From assembly GCA_944472135.2 (NCBI GenBank), contig OX235270.1, forward strand, positions 123,389,946 to 123,453,945: DNA of 64,000 nucleotides, in the 5' to 3' direction. This DNA comes from Trichobilharzia regenti (lineage: Eukaryota > Platyhelminthes > Trematoda > Strigeidida > Schistosomatidae). The position numbers and the translations under genes were made by a program. Below the pieces are notes generated by a model. It saw only the letters and a list, made by a program, of their open reading frames with translations. It was not told the DNA's origin and made no database searches. Below are positions 45,886 through 57,138 of the stretch, one piece after another (positions within the stretch are counted from its first letter, which is position 1; every line of letters begins with the position of its first letter).

Positions 45886-46399
45886 TAAAGACGCTGTGCA
45901 AGGGAGCAGAAAAGCTTTGTTCTGATAGAATATTATAAAAACGGATTGATTGAGGTCATTGAGGAGTATCAAAGCAACAGTGGATGCTCGAAGTGGCTTG
46001 TAAAACGCACTTTTAGGATGGTAGGAAGAGAACCGAGTAGACCACAGTAGAGAAGGAACTAGTTTTCATTGAATTAAGGTGTGAAAATGAAAATAATTCT
46101 GCAGAGAGGATTAGCAGCGGGGACGAAAACTTCAATAGTGAGAACACATGCAGACTCAACACTGATCCTGAAGTATAAAGTAACGTGTTCAATTATGTGT
46201 GGTAAAGAGTGGGCCGATTCCCGATTCTCTTTAACTCCATCTGTGTTTATCGACTCAGATAGAAAGTAGAGACTGACAATTGTCTAACAGGATTGATGGG
46301 AACGCACTGAAGAGTCTATATTTTAGAGGTTCGACCTTGTCCGAAAGAGAGGGCTTTTCCTCGTCACCTGGAGGATGCAGAAAGCTAGGTTAAAACAAA
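45886..46399. other. Spacer without a recognised gene
   Basis: Nothing supportable up to the R breakpoint at about 46,400. Confidence 0.45.
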
Positions 46400-47767
46400 A
46401 TGAGTAACGTACAGTAAGACAGCATGTGTTCACACTAAAATCTCGACACTACCCAGATATGATTTCAATAAAACTATGAATTGATTGGTGGTTGGGTATC
46501 GTAACTGAGTTGTTAGAGAACTGGTTTGGATCCTACAGTAGCACAGATTTTCGCCTTACTTTCAATCTCCATCCATTACATAGGTGTCACTCCTGCGCAC
46601 CCAGCAAAGTACAGCTGAAAAATGAACAAAGGAATAACAATTACGTGTACTAAAATACCTCAGAATGTATTGCACAGTTGTTCAGAGAGAATAAATGCTA
46701 GATAAGAAATAAACAGGGCAACTGGAAACTTCCCTACTCAATAATAATAATAATAATAAATTAAAGCCGCTATTTCCTGAGCAGTTATTGCGAAATGAAA
46801 ACAGTATTACAGCGACAAATCTAGCCATCCTATAAGTCAAGGGATTGATGAATAGCAGATATCAGTCATACTTCACTGAGTTAATGGATTGATCTTCTCG
46901 TAAATAGATAAACATAAACAAGACTTTTACTTGCAAAAGTCAGCAATTCATAAAAAATGGTAGTCCATTGATTCAAATAACCAGTGAAGGTCATATTCAC
47001 AAAGGTCAAAACTGAAGTGGGAATGCCATGAAATTAGATTAAACTAAGAAAGAAAAATAACTACAAGGCTATACACATGATAACAGAAGGACAAAGAATT
47101 GTAATATCCATATCAGAAATGCGTGTCGACCAAACACGTTAACAGAGAAAAACTTATAAGGATCGATTGTTTTAGTCTGAGTGTTAAGTAAGAAATAGTT
47201 CTGATGATGACAGATAGATGACACAATCAACCAAAACCCAACCATGCAACAAAGTTCACACAGCAATTAAATGACTGAAGTAGTTGATGCAGATAAGTAA
47301 ATCAGACATGAAATGCACGATATCCCATATGGTAGAGATATGGAAATTGAGTTCATAAACCAGGAGAATACAGAACGGTCGTAGAAAGAAAAATACTTCG
47401 ATGTAAATGTTCACTAAGAAAGTGTTCACCAACTACATAATCATCCAGTTTCCAATGGAAATGGAAAAACTTTTAATCACTCAGGACTGGGATTTAGTAA
47501 CACCCAGATGAAAGGTCACTAAGGTTACCGTATAAAACCCAAAATATCTAGATAACAGTATATCACCTACTTGACACTGCAAATGATACTAAGATAGAAA
47601 GTCGAAGCAGGCAACGCGATACACCTACTAAATACGCATATGAATAGTTGGAGATAGTTTATGTCAAACATTAGAAACCACTAGCGATCTGAATACCATT
47701 TGTCCGTTTCTGTCATTTGGAATCGATGTACATAATTTTATAACTTATAGAAATGATCAAAGCAAAT

Positions 47768-48208
47768 ATTTATTCGACTACATGGAGTATTTCATCATGA
47801 GCTGACATCAGTTAGAGAACCACTTGAAAACCTGGGAGTACAGGACAGCTATTTCATCGTAGTTTGGAACTCCGTCTCAGGAGTATGCACCTAACGCCAG
47901 GGTTCGGACCCAGGACCTTCTGGTAATAAGGCGAGCTAACTCGTGCCCTGTTAAACCACTGAGACACGATCTAATGGTCCTTGAATTCTAACAACTGTCA
48001 ATTCACGACATAGCTCAATCATTTCGCAATGTCTTCTTCGATGAGTTACTGCCCCATCTCCAAGGGGCTATACCCTACTGGTCACGGCTTCCCACTAGAA
48101 CCCCAGGTTAACTGCCTGATTAGGGTCAGTTGCCAGTGGAAATCAGTTTTATTTTCAAGTATTGGTTTTAAAGAGATTTTGTATGATTGTATGGAGGATT
48201 TCATCATG
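47768..48208 (-). repeat. Element C copy, long form (R)
   Basis: Mirror of the F1 copy at 38,854-39,290. It ends at GGATTTCATCATG, where the LINE insert begins. The second palindrome arm present in F1 and F2 is missing here. Confidence 0.85.
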
Positions 48209-49350
48209 GCAATCACCTCTCTATCTCAACTTCATCGACTTTGAAAAGGCCTTCGACAACGTCGATCGAGAGTTCATTTGGAAACTACTTCGCTACTATG
48301 GGGTCCCATCGACACTTATACAACTCATCCAACAGTTATACGACAATGCTGCATGCCAAGTAATCCACAACGGGAAACTTACGGAAGACTTCGAAGTGAG
48401 GACGGGAGTGAGGCAAGGCTGTCTACTATCACCAATGATCTTCCTGATTGCAATTGATTGGATAATGTGACAGACAACGGCAACCAACGAGGGAACAGGC
48501 ATAAAATGGACTGACACAAAAGACTTGGAGGATCTGGATTTCGCCGATGATATATGTCTGATTTCCCATAAACTGGAAGATATGCAAATGAAAAGTAACA
48601 AGTTGGCAGAAGAAGCATCAAAGATAGGACTTCACGTGAACATAGATAAAACAGAGATGATGAAGATTCCTTGCCAACATCAACAGCAACAACAACAGAC
48701 AACAATAAGCATAAATGGGAAGAACCTGAAAGAAACAACCTCCTTCACCTACCTGGGAAGCATCGTCTCAACTACAGGCGGAACTGACGAGGACATCAAA
48801 GCCAGAATCGGAAAAGCAAGACAAGCTTTCATTACTCTCAAATCTGTGTGGAGGTCAACAGCAATCAGCATCAAAAATAAGATCCGGATTTTCAACTCCA
48901 ATGTGAAGTCAGTGCTACTATACGGATCAGAGACTTGGCGAGTCATAAAGAGCATCTCAAACAAACTTCAAACCTTCATTAACAACTGTCTCCGCTCAAT
49001 ACTAAGATCAGATGGCCGGCCAGAAAAGATCAGCAACAGGGATCTCTGGGAGCGAACCAATCAGGAACCGATTGTGAAACAAATAGGCAGAAAGAAATGG
49101 AGATGGATTGGCCATACGCTGAGGAAACCATCAAGTGACATCACTAGACAAGCCCTCGAGTGGAACCCGAAAGGGAGGCGGCGAGTTGGTCGTCCAAGGG
49201 TGACTTGGAGGAGGTCATGTGAAGAGGAGATGAAAGCATGTGGGCAGAGTTGGAGCAGGGTGAAAAAGTTGTCAGAAAACCGAAGTCAATGGAGGTACGC
49301 AGCTGAAGCCCTATGTTCCTCTAAGAACTAGAGGATACAATAATAATAAT
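48209..49350 (+). mobile_element. 5'-truncated RTE-like LINE with nearly intact RT frame
   Basis: One frame runs from 48,207 to 49,331, interrupted by a single TGA (48,468-48,470). It starts within the RT domain at WQSPLYLNFIDFEKAFDNV, with the first catalytic Asp in FIDFEKAF. It has GVRQGCLLSP and the FADD catalytic box (about 48,540-48,551), then KTEMMKI, a poly-Gln run, FTYLGSIVSTTGG, LLYGSETW, GRKKWRWIGHTLRKPSSDI, a GRRRVGRPRVTWRR stretch and a final NRSQWRYAAEALCSSKN. The endonuclease and N-terminal RT parts are absent, as expected of 5' truncation. A 3' tail of AATAATAATAAT follows. It is the best reference here for the four decayed copies at 2.3, 16.2, 19.7 and 27.5 kb. It is present in R but not in F1 or F2. 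Confidence 0.9.
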
Positions 49351-50019
49351 AATAAATTTTGAAAAACAGTGATTGATGTATACATTCTAGTGTGTTAAAT
49401 AAACACTTACTTCAATACACCTAATTAGTATACTTCCATCTTTCGAAATGAAATTGTGTCAAGTGCATGACTTTTCATCTGATTGGCATTCAAATTATAA
49501 TATTAGGTCAAATAAAAGCTAATACGAGAAGTGTTCATCATTAAAGTTAATTAAGATTAACACATTTGACCTCTATGAATTTATTTAACAGAGTGTTAGA
49601 CTGATGGTTGCAGGTGACAAATCTGATTTATGACTAGCCTAGAAAATGGTTAACTGAAATCACCAATCAGGAGTTTCCAACTGTATAAGAGACGTGTAGG
49701 TGACACCTTTATTTTATTTGTAATGATCAGTGTGATTTGAAAAATATATACTAGGAAAGTAAACGCAGTACTTGCCATCCTTCAGTAAAATTCCCTCTTG
49801 AAATAGGAAACGAGACTGACGGAAACCTGAGGAGATCGATTAACACAAAGCTGCCATGGAATGGTCAGCACACGGAATTTCATAGTTTTGTACCCATCGA
49901 TTGAAAATGAATCCTAATTCCATCACCTGCACCTCACATTCGGTATATGTTTTGTTTTAAGCGTCAAAGCGTTATCCACCAGACCACTTGTGCCACGAGA
50001 ATTAAAATTAAATAATTAA
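49351..50019. other. R region without a recognised gene
   Basis: Mirror of F1 37,953-38,620. It ends with a divergent tRNA-like head on minus (GTGGCACAAGTGGTCTGGTG, about 49,978-49,997). Confidence 0.5.
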
Positions 50020-50347
50020 TATGACTCGTTGCATAAGAGGCGGCTCTTATGGCCCAAATGGTCTAGTGGATAACTTTTTGACGTTTGAAAATATGAGGAC
50101 TGGGTTTGAGCCTCGGTGGGAACATCATCACTAGCTGGAAAATGCAGGTAAATCCATATGACGAGTCCCAAATAGGACGAAATGCGCATCCTGGATTCCA
50201 CTGCTAGTCACCATCCACTAATTAACTTCGAATTACTTGCTCAGACATCGTCGAAGCGTCTGCACAAGAAGCCGACACGTCAACCTGAGACCGAGCACTT
50301 TGGGCCAATCAATCGACAGGAAAATCTAAAATTGAATTAAATAATGC
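50020..50347 (+). repeat. Sm-alpha-like SINE, full length (R)
   Basis: Mirror of the F1 copy. The tRNA-like head, hammerhead body and 3' part are all present. Confidence 0.88.
50152..50196 (+). ncRNA. Hammerhead ribozyme motif, core-mutated (R)
   Basis: ATCC (50,152-50,155), ATGACGAG (50,158-50,165), stem II, GAAA (50,179-50,182), ATC (50,188-50,190) and CTGGAT (50,191-50,196). It has the same core change (A for the first C) as all other copies. Confidence 0.75.
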
Positions 50348-51650
50348 TATTTTTCGCTTTGTTCAGTTAATCTGTGTATCTACCACCTATCATTTCTATT
50401 GGTATTATTATTATTTTCACTTCTAACTTTTTCTGGTGTTATCTTATAGGAATTCACACACTGTTACGTAATGTTTCTTCTGCCTCCTAGTCCTCTAAAT
50501 TCAAAACCCCTATCTATGATTTATACATTCCACACAATCTATTTTGTCACTTGTTGCTTAGCCGTGATTACAATCACAACTACTTTGTTGTAATTCTCAT
50601 CATTTCCAAATATTTACGTATGTGTATTGAAAAGAGTCGCTTCTCTGAATCACTTACTTTGATTTCCCATGGAACCTGATTTTATGTACTACCAGTTTGC
50701 TCAGGTAAATAAACAAAATTTCAGTAGTTAAAACTGGTTCGCCAGTCTTAGCTGGATGCGACCATCTACACCACTGATGAGCTGTACTTAAAACGAATGA
50801 AAGCGCAATTCAGTGTTTAAATCGCTTAGATTTGGCCATCAAGCATCACAGTTTGAAGTGGACAGTTGCCAACTGTTCACATCAGTCAACAGTATATACC
50901 ATCTTGCTATGTTTCAATAGTTTGTCTTAAATTTTGAGAAATCCAACACTGAAAAGGACTTCATTTAAGTAACAGCTTGAATAACGAACGTGGATAGAAC
51001 TGTTATACGTTTTCGACAAACAAACATTTAGTTTTTGAAGTGAAACAGACATCAGAGAATTATGGGGTAGAGTATTTATGTTGTATGATAATAAGCAGAA
51101 AATATGACAAAAAACCCTCAAGATGGTTAAGAGGCAGAGCACCTCACGCTTATATCAAACTTTCTCACAAGGTGAGATTTGAATTGTGAGTTCAAACGAA
51201 GACTATTACTCACTTGCAACTATCTTGGTGAGCACTAATGCTTTCATATTTCACCTCCAGAGAAAATTTCATTTCATTTTCTCCTCTTCGCTTTTGCGAC
51301 ACGACTAGATAGCTGCACTCACATAATAATTACACGCATGAACTAATATTTTGTTGATGCTTTTGTAACTGTCGTTGTATTTGAATAGGCCTTCCTATGA
51401 TTATAAAACTACTTGTGCTTATGTCTGAATTCATCTTTACATTTCATTTAGTAAAGTCGTAACCAGTGAAATCAAACTAGCCATTCAATAATAGTTATGG
51501 GTCATGCGGTTGTGACCCGGCCTAGTTGTGATAGTTTGACTATATTTGACCTAATGATTATAAGAGTGAAATCATTGGTGGCTTGATAAACTATTGATCT
51601 AGTCTATGAATTTGAACCACTCAGAATAAATTTTGAGAACTTCACAAGTG
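50348..51650. other. R region upstream of the histidine-rich gene
   Basis: Mirror of F1 36,322-37,624. No convincing gene. Confidence 0.5.
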
Positions 51651-51658
51651 TATATAAA
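51651..51658 (+). promoter_or_regulatory. TATA box of the histidine-rich gene (R)
   Basis: TATATAAA, 49 bases upstream of the ATG at 51,707. Confidence 0.75.
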
Positions 51659-51706
51659 CGTCCACATCTCCATGCATCAATGTCGTTTATCTGAATAACG
51701 GATATC

Positions 51707-51922
51707 ATGTTTGTCAAAGTATTCAGCCTACTGTGTTTGACCCTCTGTATTCTGAGTGTGGTGCGTACACATCATCATCCAGATCACACTGATGACCATG
51801 GTGATTACAATCAAAGTCATCATCACAACCACTCTCACCACGGCGACCACCATGCACATCATCAGACCAATCTAACCACACAAGCGCCACACCATCATAC
51901 TACGAAGTCGACCACTCATTAG
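51707..51922 (+). CDS. Secreted histidine-rich peptide, copy in R
   Basis: The predicted 71-residue product is the same as that of the F1 copy (36,050-36,265). The gene lies in the inverted block, so it points away from the F1 copy and toward the F2 copy. Its own TATA box and poly(A) signal travel with it, so it should be as expressible as the others. No frameshift or changed start is seen. Confidence 0.85.
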   Translation: MFVKVFSLLCLTLCILSVVRTHHHPDHTDDHGDYNQSHHHNHSHHGDHHAHHQTNLTTQAPHHHTTKSTTH

Positions 51923-52042
51923 AGGAGGCTGTTTGTTACATGTTGTATTTATGTAAATGAAGTATTCACAGTTTCACTAACTGTCTAATGCTCTTTCATG
52001 TTTTACACTATTTAGATTAATTAGTACTTCTATTTAATTTGT

Positions 52043-52048
52043 AATAAA
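52043..52048 (+). terminator. Polyadenylation signal AATAAA (R)
   Basis: AATAAA about 120 bases after the stop codon of the histidine-rich gene. Confidence 0.7.
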
Positions 52049-52771
52049 TATTTTCAGATTAATCCGGTCTTCTTAATTCGCCGTATCTTGATGTTTGTGT
52101 GAATCTATCAGGTCAGCTTAGTGTTTTAAGATAAGAGTTCCGAAAGCAGAAAATAGCTTTCTTGAAATTGATGTCGCTTTCGTGTATCGTGAAGGAGTCG
52201 TGTTTCGTGGGATTACAATCCTGTTATTGAGACTACGATGAACTAGTAATAACAATTATGCTTTGGCTTAAAACAGCCACATAGGAAAGACCGAACGTGA
52301 TGTCAAGTTAGTAGTTATGTGACTATCGTCATTTCATACGTTTAGATTAGGAAAATAGTAAGCTTTCATGATGTCGGATTATTACCTCAGAATTCCTGAT
52401 GAGTGCGTGTTGTTTAAGTAGAGCTCCCTTTCCAGCCTCGTTGAGCAAACGTTTATGACTAGACACGAAAACAAAGTCAGCTTTCATGCAGTTAGTTCTC
52501 TTGATAGACGTGAATAATACGAGAGAGTAGCTTTCGCAGAATAAGTTGAATTCATTTTATTCCATAGGATTTTCGTCAACTGCATGCTCATAATATACAT
52601 GAGTTATCACGATGACAATTTTTGGCCTAATTGAAATGAATGGCCAGTTAGTTATTTTAGAAGGTAAGAATAAGATATCAACAACGGACACGATGTTCAT
52701 ATTAGCAGTAATGATAAAATTATGACCAAACTAGAGACATTCGCATGTTGTAGGAAGAAGGACGAGTATTT

Positions 52772-52857
52772 TCGAATGTAAAGATGAATTCAGACATAAG
52801 CACAAGTAGTTTTATAATCATAGGAAGGCCTATTCAAATACAACGACAGTTGCAATA
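52772..52857 (+). repeat. Left piece of partial direct copy F3
   Basis: It matches F1 36,531-36,616 (ATGTAAAGATGAATTCAGAC to TACAACGACAGTTGCAATAG). The 95 bases before it (52,677-52,771) are unique in the window. Confidence 0.85.
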
Positions 52858-53350
52858 GCAAAAATACAAGTCTTGCTTCACACCTACTATGATTATTCAA
52901 TGGTGCACACGTCAATATTTACTCCACTGTGGAACATGTTGGTGATGGAATGTTTCACTTCCTCGACATAGCCATGGAACTCCTAGTAGACGTCAGTCTT
53001 CAAAAGTCAATTTATCGAAAGCCCACATGGAAAGTACAATACTTGCATTTTAATAGCTTTTGTCCACATAGCTTCTCACGTGGTCTAGTCAAGACTTTGT
53101 ACTTTAGAGCGAGGAGAATATGCTCTGTAGAGAAACTGGAGGAGGAGATTGAGTTCCTTGAAAAGATATTGAAGAGAAATGGGTATCCTCAAAGGTTCAT
53201 CAACAAGTATGGAAGCTCCGAAGTCAGAAATGTAAAACAAATCACAGTGGAAAAAAGCCAGTCCACCTTCAGCTTGATTATAAGGGTGAAAATATTGCAG
53301 CGATGATCAACAGAAAGCTGAGTACATCACTAACGATAGCGTATTCTATT
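52858..53350 (+). pseudogene. Penelope-like element fragment (RT end)
   Basis: The open frame 52,929-53,306 reads MFHFLDIAMELL, SLQKSIYRKPTWKVQYLHFN, FCPHSFSRGLVKTLYFRARR, LEEEIEFLEKILKRNGYPQR and FINKYGSSEVRNV. These are the FLD, SIYRKPT, YLHFNS and NGYP signatures at the end of the PLE reverse transcriptase. It is less decayed than the PLE remnants in F1 and F2 and belongs to a different subfamily. The GIY-YIG domain is absent. It replaces F1 36,617-37,051 within F3. Confidence 0.85.
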
Positions 53351-53924
53351 GCTATTGAAACATAGCAAGATGGTATATACTGTTGACTGATGTGAGCAGT
53401 TGGCAACTGTCCACTTCAAACTGTGATGCTTGATGGCCAAATCTAAGCGATTTAAACACTGAATTGCGCTTTCATTCGTTTTAAGTACAGCTCATCAATG
53501 GTGTAGATGGTTGCATCCAGCTAAGACTGGCGAATCAGTTTTAACTACTGAAATTTTGTTTATTTACCTGAGCAAACTGGTAGTACATAAAATCAGGTTC
53601 CATGGGAAATCAAAGTAAGTGATTCAGAGAAGCGACTCTTTTCAATACACATACGTAAATATTTGGAAATGATGAGAATTACAACAAAGTAGTTGTGATT
53701 GTAATCACGGCTAAGCAACAAGTGACAAAATAGATTGTGTGGAATGTATAAATCATAGATAGGGGTTTTGAATTTAGAGGACTAGGAGGCAGAAGAAACA
53801 TTACGTAACAGTGTGTGAATTCCTATAAGATAACACCAGAAAAAGTTAGAAGTGAAAATAATAATAATACCAATAGAAATGATAGGTGGTAGATACACAG
53901 ATTAACTGAACAAAGCGAAAAATA

Positions 53925-54252
53925 GCATTATTTAATTCAATTTTAGATTTTCCTGTCGATTGATTGGCCCAAAGTGCTCGGTCTCAGGTTGACGTGTCGG
54001 CTTCTTGTGCAGACGCTTCGACGATGTCTGAGCAAGTAATTCGAAGTTAATTAGTGGATGGTGACTAGCAGTGGAATCCAGGATGCGCATTTCGTCCTAT
54101 TTGGGACTCGTCATATGGATTTACCTGCATTTTCCAGCTAGTGATGATGTTCCCACCGAGGCTCAAACCCAGTCCTCATATTTTCAAACGTCAAAAAGTT
54201 ATCCACTAGACCATTTGGGCCATAAGAGCCGCCTCTTATGCAACGAGTCATA
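53925..54252 (-). repeat. Sm-alpha-like SINE, full length (F3)
   Basis: Counterpart of 37,625-37,952 with the same structure. Confidence 0.88.
54076..54120 (-). ncRNA. Hammerhead ribozyme motif, core-mutated (F3)
   Basis: Same string order and the same core change as at 37,776-37,820. Confidence 0.75.
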
Positions 54253-54836
54253 TTAATTATTTAATTTTAATTCTCGTGGCACAAGTGGTCTGGTGGATAA
54301 CGCTTTGACGCTTAAAACAAAACATATACCGAATGTGAGGTGCAGGTGATGGAATTAGGATTCATTTACAATCGATGGGTAATGCATAACTATATGATGA
54401 CTGTTTTGTTGACTGAGATGTCTAGAAGTGGAATTGTCACCCCCAAACTCCTCTTCTCTTGTGATTTGAATGTCGTCGAATCTGTTGTTGTTGGTGTTGT
54501 TGTTATTGTTAACCAAATTGTGAGTGTTTTGTAAGTCGTTTCCTTTAATTCTCATGAAAGTGTCATCAGCTTATGCTGATGTGTGCAGAGTTCGGATTCA
54601 ATTTTCGGCTGAGTTGTGATCTCAAGCCGTATCACGATAACTTCAACAATCAAACATGATATGGTTTTGAAAATATACTGTTGAAATCGATCATCGACAG
54701 CTATCTTACTGTACAAGCGTTGTGTTGGCAATACCTTTGTTATCTGTCAAAACAAATGTGACCTAAGTAGTTCTCCACAGGTCTCGAGTAGTTGCCACTC
54801 GGCCACCAATTTATCAATTGAAGCAGAAGTTGGACA

Positions 54837-55635
54837 AACAGTCTCCCTTCTGGATTTCGACTAGCAACCGAACCTAATGATACATTGAACACATCAGTAT
54901 AGAGAAAGCCTACGCGGACTGACCAGCTGACAAACGTCTACAGTTGGGTACCCACTAATCACAAACGGAACCTGATAACATCTCTTGTGACTAGGATCCT
55001 AAGAATCTGCAATCCTGAGACAATGGATCAGTCAAGAGGTCGCTGTTTCGAGGAAGAGACCACTTGAAAATCACCACCCATCACAAGCTTCATCGACTAA
55101 CATGTAAAGCTGAAGACCGACAAATAAAACAGCCTCTCTGTGCCAAAACAGATGTTGTTAACAAATTCAGAGTTCAGAGACGGTCTTCTGACTGACGAAC
55201 TGAGAAGAACACATCGTCGTGCTACATGGTGACTGGTATTCTCAATCACCTTCAACGACTCTAGAGAAACAATATCGCATTCGACCACATGCGTGTAATC
55301 ACCAATTGACTTTCTCCTGTAGAACGAGGTATATGGGTCGTTCAATGCGTGTTTTCTCTGAAAGAGTCAAGGAACGCCATCCCGCTTCGCTACAGGAAAG
55401 TGAGAATCCATCGACAAGGAGTGAGGTGGTTCAATATACATTTAACACTAGCCACTCAATATGAGGGGAAATTCATTCAGAGTTATCGACAAAATCAAGA
55501 CAAGCCTCCTGAAAACGATGTGCCTCGTATACGTCTCATAACTGAGGCCTTAGCGATTTGGATAGGAAACCTCGATTTATGTACAAAGGAAAGGCTTCAG
55601 GATCCCCTCATTTTATTCTGGATATCATTCTAAGC
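54837..55635 (+). pseudogene. PLE C-terminal part with GIY-YIG endonuclease, decayed (F2)
   Basis: Counterpart of 34,018-34,816 with the same frame breaks. In addition the ATG-like start of the SVWRKPT frame is changed (TATAGAGAAAGCC for TATGGAGAAAGCC), which adds a stop. Confidence 0.8.
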
Positions 55636-55768
55636 CCAAATGTGATGCATATGTCGACATTTATACCACTTTGTGCATTCATCGTATGAAACAATTTTCT
55701 TCACCCTCCACATCCACTGCATAATTCATTCTCATACTTGTCTCCACCCTGTTGCATTACCAATCGAA

Positions 55769-56115
55769 TTCTACTGAACACTTCTGATATTACACAACCT
55801 CAGTCTAAACTCACTAATCTTCATCCTCGCCATTACAATACAATTATGCTTGACTATTTTGCAATATTTTGATGATGTAGACACAACACAAACTAATTTT
55901 TACACTTGTACTATATTTGACAAACTGAATGTGCACGCATACACATACACACACACACACACAAACAGCTATTCATAATTGCGATTGTACAGGTGAGTGA
56001 GTGAATCTGCTTAAAAGAGACTCTTCGCTGAACAGTTTGTTCTAATTTCCAATCGCGATATGTGCTATCTCGTAGGTTCCCATTTATATCTGATCATATA
56101 TTTGACCACCAAATC
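55769..56115 (+). repeat. Short internal repeat X, left copy in F2
   Basis: Counterpart of 34,950-35,298; direct repeat of 61,913-62,260. Confidence 0.88.
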
Positions 56116-56740
56116 TTATTCTAAACTTCTAAAATAACTAACTGGCCATTCATTTCAATTAGGCCAAAAATTGTCATCGTGATAACTCATGTATATTATG
56201 AGCATGCAGTTGACGAAAATCCTATGGAATAAAATGAATTCAACTTATTCTGCGAAAGCTACTCTCTCGTATTATTCACGTCTATCAAGAGAACTAACTG
56301 CATGAAAGCTGACTTTGTTTTCGTGTCTAGTCATAAACGTTTGCTCAACGAGGCTGGAAAGGGAGCTCTACTTAAACCACACGCACTCATCAGGAATTCT
56401 GAGGTAATAATCCGACATCATGAAAGCTTACTATTTTCCTAATCTAAACGTATGAAATGACGATAGTCACATAACTACTAACTTGACATCACGTTCGGTC
56501 TTTCCTATGTGGCTGTTTTAAGCCAAAGCATAATTGTTATTACTAGTTCATCGTAGTCTCAATAACAGGATTGTAATCCCACGAAACACGACTCCTTCAC
56601 GATACACGAAAGCGACATCAATTTCAAGAAAGCTATTTTCTGCTTTCGGAACTCTTATCTTAAAACACTAAGCTGACCTGATAGATTCACACAAACATCA
56701 AGATACGGCGAATTAAGAAGACCGGATTAATCTGAAAATA

Positions 56741-56746
56741 TTTATT
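56741..56746 (-). terminator. Polyadenylation signal AATAAA (F2)
   Basis: AATAAA on minus about 120 bases after the stop codon of the histidine-rich gene. Confidence 0.7.
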
Positions 56747-56866
56747 ACAAATTAAATAGAAGTACTAATTAATCTAAATAGTGTAAAACATGAAAGAGCA
56801 TTAGACAGTTAGTGAAACTGTGAATACTTCATTTACATAAATACAACATGTAACAAACAGCCTCCT

Positions 56867-57082
56867 CTAATGAGTGGTCGACTTCGTAGTATGATGGTGT
56901 GGCGCTTGTGTGGTTAGATTGGTCTGATGATGTGCATGGTGGTCGCCGTGGTGAGAGTGGTTGTGATGATGACTTTGATTGTAATCACCATGGTCATCAG
57001 TGTGATCTGGATGATGATGTGTACGCACCACACTCAGAATACAGAGGGTCAAACACAGTAGGCTGAATACTTTGACAAACAT
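56867..57082 (-). CDS. Secreted histidine-rich peptide, copy in F2
   Basis: Third copy of the 71-residue product, with the same predicted protein as the F1 and R copies, and again an own TATA box (57,131-57,138) and AATAAA. It is in the same orientation as the F1 copy and convergent with the R copy, about 4.9 kb from it. Confidence 0.85.
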   Translation of the reverse strand: MFVKVFSLLCLTLCILSVVRTHHHPDHTDDHGDYNQSHHHNHSHHGDHHAHHQTNLTTQAPHHHTTKSTTH

Positions 57083-57130
57083 GATATCCGTTATTCAGAT
57101 AAACGACATTGATGCATGGAGATGTGGACG

Positions 57131-57138
57131 TTTATATA
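57131..57138 (-). promoter_or_regulatory. TATA box of the histidine-rich gene (F2)
   Basis: TATATAAA on minus, 49 bases upstream of the ATG. Confidence 0.75.

Larger units (their letters stand above)
46400..52676 (-). repeat. Inverted segmental duplication block R
   Basis: Reverse complement of F1 40,661-35,296. Positions sum to 87,061 left of 48,208 and to 87,972 right of 49,351; the difference is the RTE-like insertion that replaces F1 38,621-38,853. The left breakpoint follows AAAACAAAATGAGTAACG, and the right one coincides with the edge of repeat X. Confidence 0.95.
53352..54380 (+). repeat. Right piece of partial direct copy F3
   Basis: It matches F1 37,052-38,080 at an offset of 16,300. 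It ends at AATCGATGGGTA, and F2 begins within a few bases. Confidence 0.93.
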
